Of a stretch of 7,205 nt of DNA, positions 1-6,307 are shown piece after piece (within the stretch, counting starts at the first letter, position 1; each line of letters starts with the position of its first letter). This stretch comes from an uncultured Pseudomonadota bacterium (GTDB taxonomy: Bacteria > Desulfobacterota_B > Binatia > UBA9968): the NCBI GenBank assembly GCA_946478635.1, contig CAMLCX010000243.1, forward strand, positions 1 through 7,205, given 5' to 3'. The position numbers were made by a program, and so were the translations under genes. The notes beneath the pieces were generated by a model. The model was given only the letters and a program-made list of their open reading frames with translations. It was not told where the DNA came from and did not search any database.

Positions 1-2
1 TC

Positions 3-158
3 GGATGGAAAACGCCCGAGGCGCTTAGCTTCAACTGGCAATACACCAAAGATGCCGATGAGGAATCTCCCGAGTCCTATAATGATGCGGTAGCGGAATT
101 CGGAGCGCTGCTACAGTTAGTGAATGACTTTCCGGGCCGGACCAAGACAACATCTTGA
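3..158 (+). CDS. 3' end of an unrecognised protein (partial)
   Basis: An open frame runs from the left edge to a TGA at 156-158 and encodes the last 51 residues of a protein whose start lies outside the window. The other two + strand frames close early (TAG at 26-28 and at 91-93), so this is the only frame that can continue a gene from the left. The tail is mixed and soluble in character, with acidic residues (DADEESPES) followed by a short amphipathic helix-like stretch (AVAEFGALLQLVNDF) and a polar end (PGRTKTTS). No motif identifies a family. It is convergent with the minus-strand transporter gene that ends at 340. It could be a chance open frame, since 51 codons without a stop is only modest evidence. 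Confidence 0.5.
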   Translation, partial: GWKTPEALSFNWQYTKDADEESPESYNDAVAEFGALLQLVNDFPGRTKTTS

Positions 159-180
159 TTTATCAAAAACTCTGGGGTGA

Positions 181-262
181 GGTCTTGAAATCACACGACG
201 CCCTTTTTCCGTCCCGCCTTTGCGAAGAAGTGAGAGGAAGTTAGAGGGTCTTGCAATGACAC
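181..262. repeat. imperfect 16-bp direct repeat (181-196 and 247-262)
   Basis: GGTCTTGAAATCACAC at 181-196 and GGTCTTGCAATGACAC at 247-262 match at 14 of 16 positions, 66 bases apart, in the spacer between two converging genes. On the other strand the second copy reads GTGTCATTGCAAGACC. No function is evident. It may be a degenerate copy of a dispersed intergenic repeat, or chance. Confidence 0.4.
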
Positions 263-339
263 ATTAGCACTGTTGTCCGCTCATGGCACGAAGATCCCGC
301 TGTCACGAAGTCACAAATCATCTGTTCGCACTGCCGCTG

Positions 340-1206
340 CTAGATTTTCTCCCAGGAAATCAGAAACACTCCCAACAAGACCAGCAAAGTCGCGCCGATG
401 ATTCGCGCTGTGATTTTTTCCACGTCTTTCAGAAACAGCGCGGACAATGGCAGGATAAAAAGCGACGAGCCATTGATCAGCGGCGACATTAGAGACACCC
501 GTTCCATGCTGAGCGCGGTGTAGGCGAAGACATAGGATAGAAAGTTCATGAATCCTGCGCCGGCGAAAAGCGTGAGGCCGCGTTGGACGGAATTGCCGAG
601 CGGTTTCTTTTCCTCGAACGCGAGGTAGACGACCGACATGGTGGCGAGCGAAGTGCTGGCGGCGATGGCCGCGCCGACAATCGGCGATTCGATTTGCAAC
701 AAGCCCAGACGAACCATGTTGTCGCGGGCGGCAAATAAAAAGGCGGCGGTCAGGGGAAACAAGAGATTGCGGGTCTGCCAGGTCTTGGCGGCGCCTTTCC
801 AAGAGAGTGATGTGATGCCGAGCACGATGAGGAAGGTGCCGAGCAGGTTTGTCAGGGTCGGTCGTTCGTGAAGAAACGACACGGCGAAAAGCGTTGCGAA
901 AAGCGGCGTGCTGTTGGTTAAACAGGAAGTGATCGATGCGCCGAGGCGTTCCATACCTTTGAAAATGAAAAATCGCGCGACACCGGGAACGAATATGCCA
1001 ACCAAAACAAAAATAAGATTGGCCGGCGTCCATAGATCGATGTGGTCAACAAACGACACGACGTAGACCCAAAGAAAGAGCGAGTTGACGCCGAGGTTGG
1101 TCAACAAGCCGCGGAAATAATCGATCGCCAACACTCCCCGATTGATGAGGATCATGGAAACGGCGAAGCAAAAGGAGGCAAAAAGAGCGAGAAGGATCGC
1201 GAGCAT
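340..1206 (-). CDS. EamA/DMT-superfamily transporter, 10 membrane helices
   Basis: This 288-residue inner-membrane protein belongs to the drug/metabolite transporter superfamily, EamA type, whose members export or import small metabolites. The substrate cannot be told from sequence. About ten hydrophobic segments are visible, near residues 2-22, 34-54, 62-82, 90-111, 118-136, 147-164, 175-195, 209-229, 237-258 and 267-285. They form the usual two five-helix halves. Each half carries the typical helix 4 pattern: around 90-117 a TNSTPLFATLFAVSFLHERPT segment, and around 237-263 a matching SPLINGSSLFILPLSALFLKD segment. The length is normal for the family (about 280-300 residues). The ATG at 1204-1206 begins directly with helix 1, as expected, but no strong Shine-Dalgarno sequence precedes it. 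The gene diverges from mgtE across 191 bases and has no partner gene. Family assignment is firm and substrate is unknown. Confidence 0.9.
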   Translation of the reverse strand: MLAILLALFASFCFAVSMILINRGVLAIDYFRGLLTNLGVNSLFLWVYVVSFVDHIDLWTPANLIFVLVGIFVPGVARFFIFKGMERLGASITSCLTNSTPLFATLFAVSFLHERPTLTNLLGTFLIVLGITSLSWKGAAKTWQTRNLLFPLTAAFLFAARDNMVRLGLLQIESPIVGAAIAASTSLATMSVVYLAFEEKKPLGNSVQRGLTLFAGAGFMNFLSYVFAYTALSMERVSLMSPLINGSSLFILPLSALFLKDVEKITARIIGATLLVLLGVFLISWEKI

Positions 1207-1397
1207 GACTTAGAAGGCGACCCTATCTCGTGACGATGACCGGTTCAAATGGAAGATAAACTTTTCTGTCTGCCTTACTTCGTAATGCTGCCGCCCAGTT
1301 CAGACTCTGAACCTACTTTTTCTCTATCGGCTGGTTTGCGCCTTATTGCCGATGTGTTAGCTATGGGAAGCACTATTTCGTTGCCCGGGCGCGACTT
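1207..1397. promoter_or_regulatory. divergent intergenic region with small inverted repeat
   Basis: These 191 bases separate the start codons of the minus-strand transporter and mgtE, so they must hold promoters for both. The only clear structure is a perfect 6-bp inverted repeat, GTTCAG-ACT-CTGAAC at 1298-1312, which could be an operator half-site pair or a small hairpin. It lies 86 bases before the mgtE start. No near-consensus sigma-70 promoter stands out, and I could not fit a Mg2+-sensing leader (M-box) by eye. Confidence 0.35.
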
Positions 1398-2711
1398 ATG
1401 GCAGAGAAAACGTTTACCCCTTCAGAGCTCTATGAAGCCTGGCCGGTGCTTTCACTTGAAGAACGGGTCGAAGGCTTCGAGTTTCTAAAGCGCGACGCTG
1501 CGGACAGTTTTTTTCTTCAGCTCGGCGCGCGGGATCGGGCGCAGCTCTTGCTCGCACTTCCGCTCGGGGAGCGCCGCTTGTGGGTGCGCATGCTGGCGCC
1601 CGATGACGCGGCCGACTTGATTCAAGAAACTCCCGCCGACGAGCGCGAAAATATTCTTTCGCTGCTCGATGATCCCATGAGACGAGAGGTCAAGGGGTTG
1701 CTCGATTACGCCGAGGACGAGGCCGGCGGCCTCATGAACACGCGTTATTCGCGCTTGCGACCCGAAATGACGGTTGATGAAGCCATCAGTTACTTGCGGA
1801 GAGATGCGCGCGGGCGGGAGAGGACTGTCTATTACGTTTTCGTCGTGGACTCGGAGGAGCATCTTCTTGGCGTCGTCTCCTTCCGTGATTTGCTGGTCGC
1901 TCCCGGTGATCGGCTGGTACGCGAAGTTATGCGTAAGGAAGTGGTTTCAGCGCCGGAAGATTTGGATCAGGAGGCGCTTAGCAAGCTCTTCATGCGCCAT
2001 CACCTCTTGATGATGCCCATCGTCGATGCGGCGGGGCGAATTAAGGGCGTAGTCAATTTGGACGATATCGTCGACGTCGTTCAAGAAGAAGCGACGGAAG
2101 ATATCCAGAAACTCGGCGCGGTCCAGGCCCTTGAGGAGCCTTATTTGGAGGTTCCGCTGTTGCGGATGATACGCAAACGCGCCGGTTGGCTGGCTGCGCT
2201 GTTCTTTGGGGAGATGCTTACCGCGACCGCCATGAGCCAGTTCGAGGCCGAAATTGCCCGCGCGGTGGTTCTGGCGCTCTTCGTCCCGCTGATCATCAGC
2301 AGCGGCGGCAATTCGGGCTCCCAGGCGACCACGCTGGTTATTCGTGCCATGGCGCTCGGGGAAGTTCGGCTGCGCGACTGGTGGCGTGTCATACGGCGAG
2401 AAATTTTCACCGGCTTTGGGTTGGGGCTGATATTAGCGACCATCGGGCTCGCTCGAATTTTGCTTTGGCAAAGGCTTTTCGACGCCTACGGCGAACATTA
2501 CTTTCTCGTCGCGCTGACAGTCGCGTTCAGTTTGGTTGGCGTCGTATTGTGGGGCGCGGTCGCCGGTTCCATTTTGCCGTTTATCCTGCGCGCTCTGGGT
2601 TTCGACCCCGCGAGCGCGTCTGCGCCGTTTGTGGCCACTCTGGTCGATGTCACCGGCCTGGTGATCTATTTTACCATCGCTGCGATCATGCTGCAGGACA
2701 CCTTGCTCTAG
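1398..2711 (+). CDS. mgtE: MgtE-family magnesium channel/transporter
   Basis: This is a homodimeric inner-membrane Mg2+ channel gated by intracellular Mg2+. The 437-residue length is close to the roughly 450 of Thermus thermophilus MgtE. The domains are in normal order: an N domain of helical repeats (about 1-125, ending in DEAGGLMNT at 107-115), CBS 1 (about 126-180), CBS 2 (about 183-235, with HLLMMPIVDAAGRIKGVVNLDDI), a connecting plug helix (about 236-262), and five membrane helices (about 263-437). The family signature PLIISSGGNSGSQATTL is at 297-313. The last helix region DPASASAPFVATLVDVTG (403-420) contains Asp417, which aligns with the pore Asp that binds Mg2+ in the Thermus protein. 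No key motif is missing, so it should be functional. The ATG at 1398 fits the family N terminus, although no strong Shine-Dalgarno sequence precedes it. The gene stands alone, divergent from the EamA gene. Confidence 0.97.
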   Translation: MAEKTFTPSELYEAWPVLSLEERVEGFEFLKRDAADSFFLQLGARDRAQLLLALPLGERRLWVRMLAPDDAADLIQETPADERENILSLLDDPMRREVKGLLDYAEDEAGGLMNTRYSRLRPEMTVDEAISYLRRDARGRERTVYYVFVVDSEEHLLGVVSFRDLLVAPGDRLVREVMRKEVVSAPEDLDQEALSKLFMRHHLLMMPIVDAAGRIKGVVNLDDIVDVVQEEATEDIQKLGAVQALEEPYLEVPLLRMIRKRAGWLAALFFGEMLTATAMSQFEAEIARAVVLALFVPLIISSGGNSGSQATTLVIRAMALGEVRLRDWWRVIRREIFTGFGLGLILATIGLARILLWQRLFDAYGEHYFLVALTVAFSLVGVVLWGAVAGSILPFILRALGFDPASASAPFVATLVDVTGLVIYFTIAAIMLQDTLL

Positions 2712-2712
2712 T

Positions 2713-2737
2713 CCCGTCTATTTAGACGCGGCTTTCT
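2713..2737 (+). terminator. weak candidate terminator after mgtE
   Basis: Two bases after the mgtE stop begins a small palindrome: CGTCTA at 2715-2720, TT, then TAGACG at 2723-2728, with a few flanking G/C bases that could extend the stem. The following CTTTCTC is only loosely U-rich. It is well placed for a terminator but weak in form. Confidence 0.3.
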
Positions 2738-2805
2738 CAGAGTGCCGCTCGCATGTTCGAAATGCCCCGCGTTGAAGTGGTCTTTCTCGTCTGTTTGGAT
2801 TGCGA

Positions 2806-2811
2806 TATGAT
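2806..2811 (+). promoter_or_regulatory. candidate -10 element before the FAD oxidase gene
   Basis: TATGAT matches the sigma-70 -10 consensus at five of six positions. It would place the transcript start near 2818, about 17 bases before the ATG at 2835. No matching -35 is present at 16-18 bases spacing, so this is tentative. If real, it leaves almost no leader and argues against the upstream TTG (2814) and GTG (2817) starts. Confidence 0.25.
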
Positions 2812-2834
2812 TTTTGGTGCTGCTTGAAATCGCT

Positions 2835-4229
2835 ATGACCGAATCAAGAAAAAACCTGGTCGAAAGGCTTTCCACTTGCATCGATCCTGCGCGGATTTCC
2901 GTCGAGCCCGCGCTGCTCGATGAGTTGTCTTGGGATGCTTTGAGTGAGGGTCGGATGCATCCGCGCCGTCGCCCTGAGGTGCACGCGCCGCTTTGTGCCG
3001 CACGTCCGGAGACGACCGAGGAGGTGCGCCGTATCGTTCAGTTTGCCAACCAGGAAAAGATCGCATTGGTCCCCTTCGGCGGAGGCTCGGGGCTCATGGG
3101 CGGGGCTTTGTCGATTCGCCCATGTGTGTCCGTCGATTTGCGTCACATGAACCGGATTCTCGAAATCGATAAGCCATCGCGTTCCGCCCGCATACAACCT
3201 GGAGTCGTGTTGGAAGCTTTGGATCAAGAATTGAATCAAGCCGGTCTCATTCTGGGCCACGATCCCTGGACGGTTCCCGTGGCCACAATCGGCGGGGCGA
3301 TTTCGACCAACAGCGTGGGTTATCGCGCCGGCATCTACGGTTCCATGGGCGAACAGGTTTTGGGTTTGGAAGTCGTGTTGCCTAACGGGGAGATTCTGCG
3401 CACGCGCGCTGTTGCCAAGCACTCTGCCGGCTTGCATCTCAATTTTCTTTTCATCGGTGGTGAAGGCTGCTTTGGCATTATCACGGAAGCAACCGTTCGA
3501 GTCTTTCCCGTGCCAGGCGCTCGGGTTTTCCTCGGCTATCTGTTTCCTTCCTTCCAATCCGGCTACTTTGCGATCCAGCAAATGTTCGACCAGCGGTTGC
3601 GGCCGGCGCTGCTCGACTTCGGCGACGATGAAGACAAGCATGAGCCCGGAGCGCTACTGTATCTTGTCTTTGAAGGAACCGAAGACATCGTCGCCGCGGA
3701 AGCGGCACTGTCTGCAAAAATTTGCTCGGCGCATGGCGGCGAGGCTTTGGACGAACAGGAACCGCGACAGTTTTGGCGCGAGCGCCACGCCATCGCCCGG
3801 CAGTTCGCGCGTAACCGGCGCCAGCGCAGAGACCGCGGCCGCGACGGCGTGTACCGGGATTGGATTCATATCGCTTTGCCCGCATCGCAGGTTCTCGAAT
3901 ATCGGCAACGGGCGCAGCAGGTGACTCAGAGCCGCGGCGTCAGACTTCAGGAAAGCGGTCTTTGGGTGCAGCCTGAACTTTTTTCCATGCGACTGGGTAT
4001 CGAAGATGGCGTCACGCCGAATGCCCGGCTGGTCCTTCAGGAAACGGTTGAAGATTTACTGCGCTTGGCCCAGCAGTTCGGCGGCTCGATGGAATACACC
4101 CACGGTGTCGGTATCAAATTGGCGTCGCTAATGGCCGAAGAGCATGGTTATGGTCTTGAGGTGATGCGACAATTAAAGCGAACGCTCGATCCTAACAATA
4201 TCTTCAATCCTGGGAAGTTAGCGCTGTGA
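2835..4229 (+). CDS. FAD-linked oxidase, GlcD/AGPS-like (VAO/PCMH family)
   Basis: This is a soluble flavoprotein dehydrogenase/oxidase of the VAO/PCMH fold, related to glycolate oxidase subunit GlcD, D-lactate dehydrogenases and alkyl-DHAP synthase. Such enzymes oxidise 2-hydroxy acids, but the substrate here cannot be assigned. Counting from the ATG at 2835 (464 residues), the FAD-binding half spans about 47-226. It has the pyrophosphate loop PFGGGSGLMGGA (80-91), then GHDPWTVPVATIGGAISTNS (141-160) and GEQVLGLEVVLPNGEI (172-187). The FAD-oxidase C-terminal half runs from about 230 to the end and closes with the diagnostic YTHGVG (421-426) and LDPNNIFNPGKL (451-462). An arginine-rich stretch lies at 322-341. 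In-frame TTG (2814) and GTG (2817) codons would add six or seven residues. I prefer the ATG because the extension adds nothing recognisable; no start has a good Shine-Dalgarno. No glcE- or glcF-like partner is next to it. Confidence 0.93.
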   Translation: MTESRKNLVERLSTCIDPARISVEPALLDELSWDALSEGRMHPRRRPEVHAPLCAARPETTEEVRRIVQFANQEKIALVPFGGGSGLMGGALSIRPCVSVDLRHMNRILEIDKPSRSARIQPGVVLEALDQELNQAGLILGHDPWTVPVATIGGAISTNSVGYRAGIYGSMGEQVLGLEVVLPNGEILRTRAVAKHSAGLHLNFLFIGGEGCFGIITEATVRVFPVPGARVFLGYLFPSFQSGYFAIQQMFDQRLRPALLDFGDDEDKHEPGALLYLVFEGTEDIVAAEAALSAKICSAHGGEALDEQEPRQFWRERHAIARQFARNRRQRRDRGRDGVYRDWIHIALPASQVLEYRQRAQQVTQSRGVRLQESGLWVQPELFSMRLGIEDGVTPNARLVLQETVEDLLRLAQQFGGSMEYTHGVGIKLASLMAEEHGYGLEVMRQLKRTLDPNNIFNPGKLAL

Positions 4230-4486
4230 TGGGCCAATCACAAGGAGTTGATGAGACGGAATCGGCGACATGCCGTTCTGTCGGGCATCTGCAAAGAGCT
4301 TAATTGATTCGAGATTGTCGCGAGACGCGCTTGCCGTGGCGGGGCATGAATTTCAAGCGTGCGAAAACAGTCGTCCCGGCTTTTGACAACGGCAATAAAT
4401 CGAGATAAGTAAAGCTCATAAGGGTTTGTAGCCGGAGTGAATGAGTCAGAACCTAAATCATTTTCAATCCTCAGCATTCGGTAGAG
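4230..4486. other. gene-free stretch, possible long leader of the zinc-ribbon gene
   Basis: I find no convincing coding gene here. A minus-strand open frame (4238-4543) crosses the strong terminator and looks like no known protein. The stretch has several small self-complementary segments: ATGCC/GGCAT around 4271-4287 and GTC-GCGA-GAC near 4317-4326. A perfect -35 hexamer TTGACA at 4383-4388 faces a poor -10 (TAAGTA at 17 bases). GGGGCAT at 4341-4347 could pair with the 5' arm of the downstream terminator through one bulge, which would be an antiterminator-like interaction. All of this is suggestive only; no known riboswitch or sRNA family was recognised. Confidence 0.4.
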
Positions 4487-4516
4487 AAATGCACCCAAAC
4501 GGGTGCATTTTTTTTT
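4487..4516 (+). terminator. strong intrinsic (Rho-independent) terminator
   Basis: A perfect 10-bp stem, AAATGCACCC at 4487-4496 and GGGTGCATTT at 4501-4510, closes on a four-base AAAC loop. The T-run extends unbroken from 4508 to 4516. It is clearly oriented to + strand transcription; read the other way there is no U-tract of comparable length. It lies 257 bases after the FAD oxidase stop and only 17 bases before the next start codon, so it may act as an attenuator of the zinc-ribbon gene rather than only ending the upstream transcript. Confidence 0.93.
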
Positions 4517-4521
4517 AGCCC

Positions 4522-4527
4522 AGGGAG
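4522..4527 (+). promoter_or_regulatory. Shine-Dalgarno site deciding the TTG start at 4534
   Basis: AGGGAG lies six bases before the TTG at 4534. The first in-frame ATG comes far into the coiled coil, so this site supports TTG as the true start. It begins five bases after the terminator T-run. Confidence 0.75.
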
Positions 4528-4533
4528 CGTAAG

Positions 4534-5259
4534 TTGCAAGCACAAATCGAGATTTTGGCGTCGTTACAGACTGTTGATCGAGAAATAAAAGAACAAACGG
4601 ATCGCAAAAAGGACCTGATCGCTCAACTCGATGCCAAAGAAAAGGAGATTCGAGCCAAGAAGCACGAAATTGCTGTGTTAGCCGCCAGTTTTTCTGAAAA
4701 GGAAAAACTCCGGTTGGAGAAGGATCGATTTTTCCAAGACGAAGGCAAGAAGGCGGTGGACAAGCGTATGCGCATGAACCGCATTAAGAACGTCAAGGAG
4801 TTACAGGCGCTGCAACGCGAAATCGATCTAATGAGACACGGCAACGGAGAGCTTGAAGAAGAGCTGATTAGGATCATGCAAGAGATCGACGCCATCAAAG
4901 GGCAAATGCAAGTCAAGGGGTCGGAAATGGCGGCGATGCAAGAGGAATGGAGCAATAAACAGAAAGAGCTGGAAGAGCAGATTCATGGCATCGACGAAGC
5001 CGTGTCGAAGGCAGCGACGCGCCGGCAGACTATCGCTTCTCAAGTAGCCGGCGACCTCATCTCCCGTTACGAGTTGATCTTTTCACGCCGGGGCGGCAAT
5101 GCGGTTGTTGAAGTCAGCGCGGGCATATGCCAGGGCTGTTTCATGAACATTCCGCCGCAGCTGTGGAACGAAATCAGCAGGAAAGAGAAACTTCATCTCT
5201 GTCCGAGCTGTCAGAGAATTCTTTTCATCAGGCCCGCAGAGGAGCTCAAATCGGCCTAA
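4534..5259 (+). CDS. coiled-coil protein with C-terminal C4 zinc ribbon (CdsZ/FlgZ-type)
   Basis: The 241-residue protein has a long charged coiled coil (about 1-170, rich in Lys, Glu and Arg heptads) and a C-terminal C4 zinc ribbon. The four zinc-ligand cysteines are CQGC (199-202) and CPSC (223-226), in the typical family context GCFMNIPPQLWNEI and CPSCQRILF. This is the C4-type zinc-ribbon family (zf-RING_7, PF02591). Characterised members include Helicobacter HP0958, which acts in flagellar gene control and binds flaA mRNA, and myxobacterial CdsZ. The family is thus tied to nucleic-acid or protein scaffolding, but the role of this member is not known. The length matches the family (about 240). 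It starts at TTG, supported by AGGGAG six bases upstream. A strong terminator lies immediately in front, so expression probably needs read-through or antitermination. rnpB follows downstream. Confidence 0.93.
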   Translation: MQAQIEILASLQTVDREIKEQTDRKKDLIAQLDAKEKEIRAKKHEIAVLAASFSEKEKLRLEKDRFFQDEGKKAVDKRMRMNRIKNVKELQALQREIDLMRHGNGELEEELIRIMQEIDAIKGQMQVKGSEMAAMQEEWSNKQKELEEQIHGIDEAVSKAATRRQTIASQVAGDLISRYELIFSRRGGNAVVEVSAGICQGCFMNIPPQLWNEISRKEKLHLCPSCQRILFIRPAEELKSA

Positions 5260-5296
5260 TCCGGCGGAGTTTTTTTCCGCACCGGGTTGTTACCCG
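5255..5296 (+). terminator. possible weak terminator or structured 3' end after the zinc-ribbon gene
   Basis: Directly after the stop codon a GC-rich segment (CCGGCGGAG, 5261-5269) is followed by seven T residues at 5270-5276. The only stems before the T-run are three base pairs. A second small hairpin, CGGGT-TGTT-ACCCG at 5283-5296, has no T-run. Position favours transcript end, but the stem is poor. Confidence 0.25.
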
Positions 5297-5665
5297 AATT
5301 ATTCGCGGTAAAGCTGCGATCGAGCTGCAACCCTTCCGGAACGAAGTCAAAGCGGTTGTGCCTTGAAGATGCAAGCGGGCGAGTTGCCATGAGGTCAGCA
5401 GCGAAAAGGTCAAACATCGCGCCGAGCGCCGAGGCCAAAATGAAACATTCGCGCCGGTGCCTTCGTTCCTCCAGAGTCGCACCTCGATCAACGGAGTGTC
5501 GTCAGGTTTCCTCGTAGCATGAATAATCCGGGTTAGCGATTTGAAAACCAGTCGTTGCATCAGTTTTATTCGTACCGTATCCTTCATGTCCGTCACGAGA
5601 TGAATCAATTGCCCCGGCCGGCTGTGAGATTTGGAATCGACCAGGGGGCTCAAGCGCACTATCTC
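5260..5665. other. gene-free stretch before rnpB, possible decayed minus-strand gene
   Basis: These 406 bases contain no convincing intact gene. On the minus strand two overlapping open frames read rather protein-like. One (5246-5659) has an upstream part that includes KPDDTPLIEVRLWRNE. The other (open from 5501 down to a stop at 5256) includes LGAMFDLFAADLMATRP and DFVPEGLQLDRSFTANNSG. A frameshift near 5440-5470 could once have joined them, which would make this a decayed gene. I recognise no family in either, and they may be chance open frames in GC-rich DNA. The last roughly 100 bases should carry the rnpB promoter. Confidence 0.3.
5541..5569 (+). promoter_or_regulatory. tentative sigma-70 promoter for rnpB
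   Basis: TTGAAA at 5541-5546 and TTTTAT at 5564-5569 are separated by 17 bases. They match consensus at five and four of six positions. A second overlapping option is TTGCAT (5555-5560) with TATCCT (5578-5583), also 17 bases apart. Either would give a 75-90 base 5' extension removed during rnpB maturation. No better promoter lies nearer to the mature 5' end. Confidence 0.25.
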
Positions 5666-6039
5666 GGGCTAGAGTGGATCAAGCGATTGCTCTTCGCGCT
5701 CACGCGCGAAGGGAGGAAAGTCCGGACTCCGCAGGACAGGATGGCCGTTAATGGCGGCCCCGGGTGACCGGGGGAAAGTACCACAGAAAATATACCGCCT
5801 GCCGCTTCGGCGGCCGGTAAGGTTGAAATGGCGAGGTAAGAGCTCACCGGTTCGCCAGTGATGGCGAACGCATGGCAAACCCCATCCGGAGCAAGGCCAA
5901 ATAGGAGGGCAGGGTGGTCCGCCCATACCCTCGGGTAAGGCCGCTCGACCCTTTGAGCAATCATAGGGCAAGATGAATGATCGCTGTGGCTTTTGTTATG
6001 AGCCACGACAGAATCCGGCTTATCGATCCACTTTAGCCC
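5666..6039 (+). ncRNA. rnpB: RNase P RNA, bacterial class A
   Basis: This is the catalytic RNA of RNase P, which trims 5' leaders from pre-tRNAs. Ends are set by a 15-bp P1 helix: GGGCTAGAGTGGATC at 5666-5680 pairs with GATCCACTTTAGCCC at 6025-6039 with a single G.U. P2 is GATTGCTC (5685-5692) with GAGCAATC (5955-5962). P3 is CTTCGCGC-TCAC-GCGCGAAG (5692-5711). The universally conserved core is present: GAGGAAAGTCCGGACT at 5713-5728, ACAGAAAATATACCGCC (from about 5783), the GGTAAGGTTGAAA and GGTAAGAGCTCACCG segments, CAAACCCCATCCGGAGCAAG (from about 5877), AGATGAATGA (5971-5980), and ACAGAATCCGGCTTAT (6008-6023). The AAGTCCGGA/TCCGGCTT pairing gives P4 with its bulged U. The hairpin at 5986-6006 (GTGGCT/AGCCAC) has a nine-base loop. 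The length of about 374 is normal for class A. Exact mature ends are uncertain by a few bases. Confidence 0.98.
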
Positions 6040-6278
6040 ACTCCGCGCAGCAACAGGTTTCGAGTTTTACACCTCCGTGCGCATCAATCATCAATGGTTG
6101 ATAGCAATTCCAACGACTTTTGATTTTCAGATCAAATTTCGCATCGCCTTGGTGCCCAAGCTCCCGTCAGCTCATTAACGATGCGCCGCACAAATCTTTC
6201 CTCAAATGCTTCCGCTATCGCGCCAAATTATACCCCCCGCTAAATCTAAAAAACCTCGTAATTTCCGAATCATTTTTG
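6040..6278. other. intergenic stretch between rnpB and the mraZ promoter, with several stem-loops
   Basis: No coding gene is supported here. Three potential stem-loops were found: ATCAATCAT/ATGGTTGAT (6083-6102, with one G.U and an almost closed loop), TTTGAT/ATCAAA (6119-6136), and CGCATCG/CGATGCG (6140-6146 with 6179-6185), which encloses CTTGG-TGC-CCAAG (6148-6160). None has a T-run, so no standard terminator for rnpB is evident. The last 40 bases before the promoter are A/T-rich with A- and T-tracts, which suits an UP element. Confidence 0.4.
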
Positions 6279-6307
6279 TTGACAGGTGGGGTGTAGCAAG
6301 CTATAAG
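6279..6307 (+). promoter_or_regulatory. sigma-70 promoter of mraZ
   Basis: A perfect -35 TTGACA (6279-6284) and -10 TATAAG (6302-6307, five of six) are separated by exactly 17 bases. A/T-rich DNA lies upstream. Transcription should start near 6313-6316, giving a leader of about 57-60 bases. This is the best promoter in the window. Confidence 0.88.

Noticed and set aside
311..1033. Second minus-strand open frame of 240 codons overlapping the EamA transporter
   Set aside because: It is a shifted reading of the transporter gene, rich in Arg and His and without hydrophobic segments.
1207..1397. Possible M-box Mg2+ riboswitch upstream of mgtE
   Set aside because: The region is the natural place for one, but I could not find the conserved M-box segments or a terminator/antiterminator pair; a covariance-model search would settle it.
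2844..3641. Minus-strand open frame of 265 codons inside the FAD oxidase gene
   Set aside because: The + strand frame carries clear FAD-oxidase motifs over the same span; the reverse frame is low-complexity shadow coding in GC-rich DNA.
4383..4411. TTGACA-based promoter in the leader of the zinc-ribbon gene
   Set aside because: The -35 is perfect but the best-spaced -10 (TAAGTA) matches only two of six positions, so I kept it as a remark and not as a called promoter.
4238..4543. Minus-strand open frame of 101 codons between the FAD oxidase and zinc-ribbon genes
   Set aside because: It begins inside the zinc-ribbon gene, runs through the strong terminator hairpin and resembles no family.
5659..6006. 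Minus-strand open frames of about 115 and 100 residues across the RNase P RNA
   Set aside because: They lie wholly antisense to a strongly conserved structural RNA; such open frames opposite rnpB are a common annotation error.
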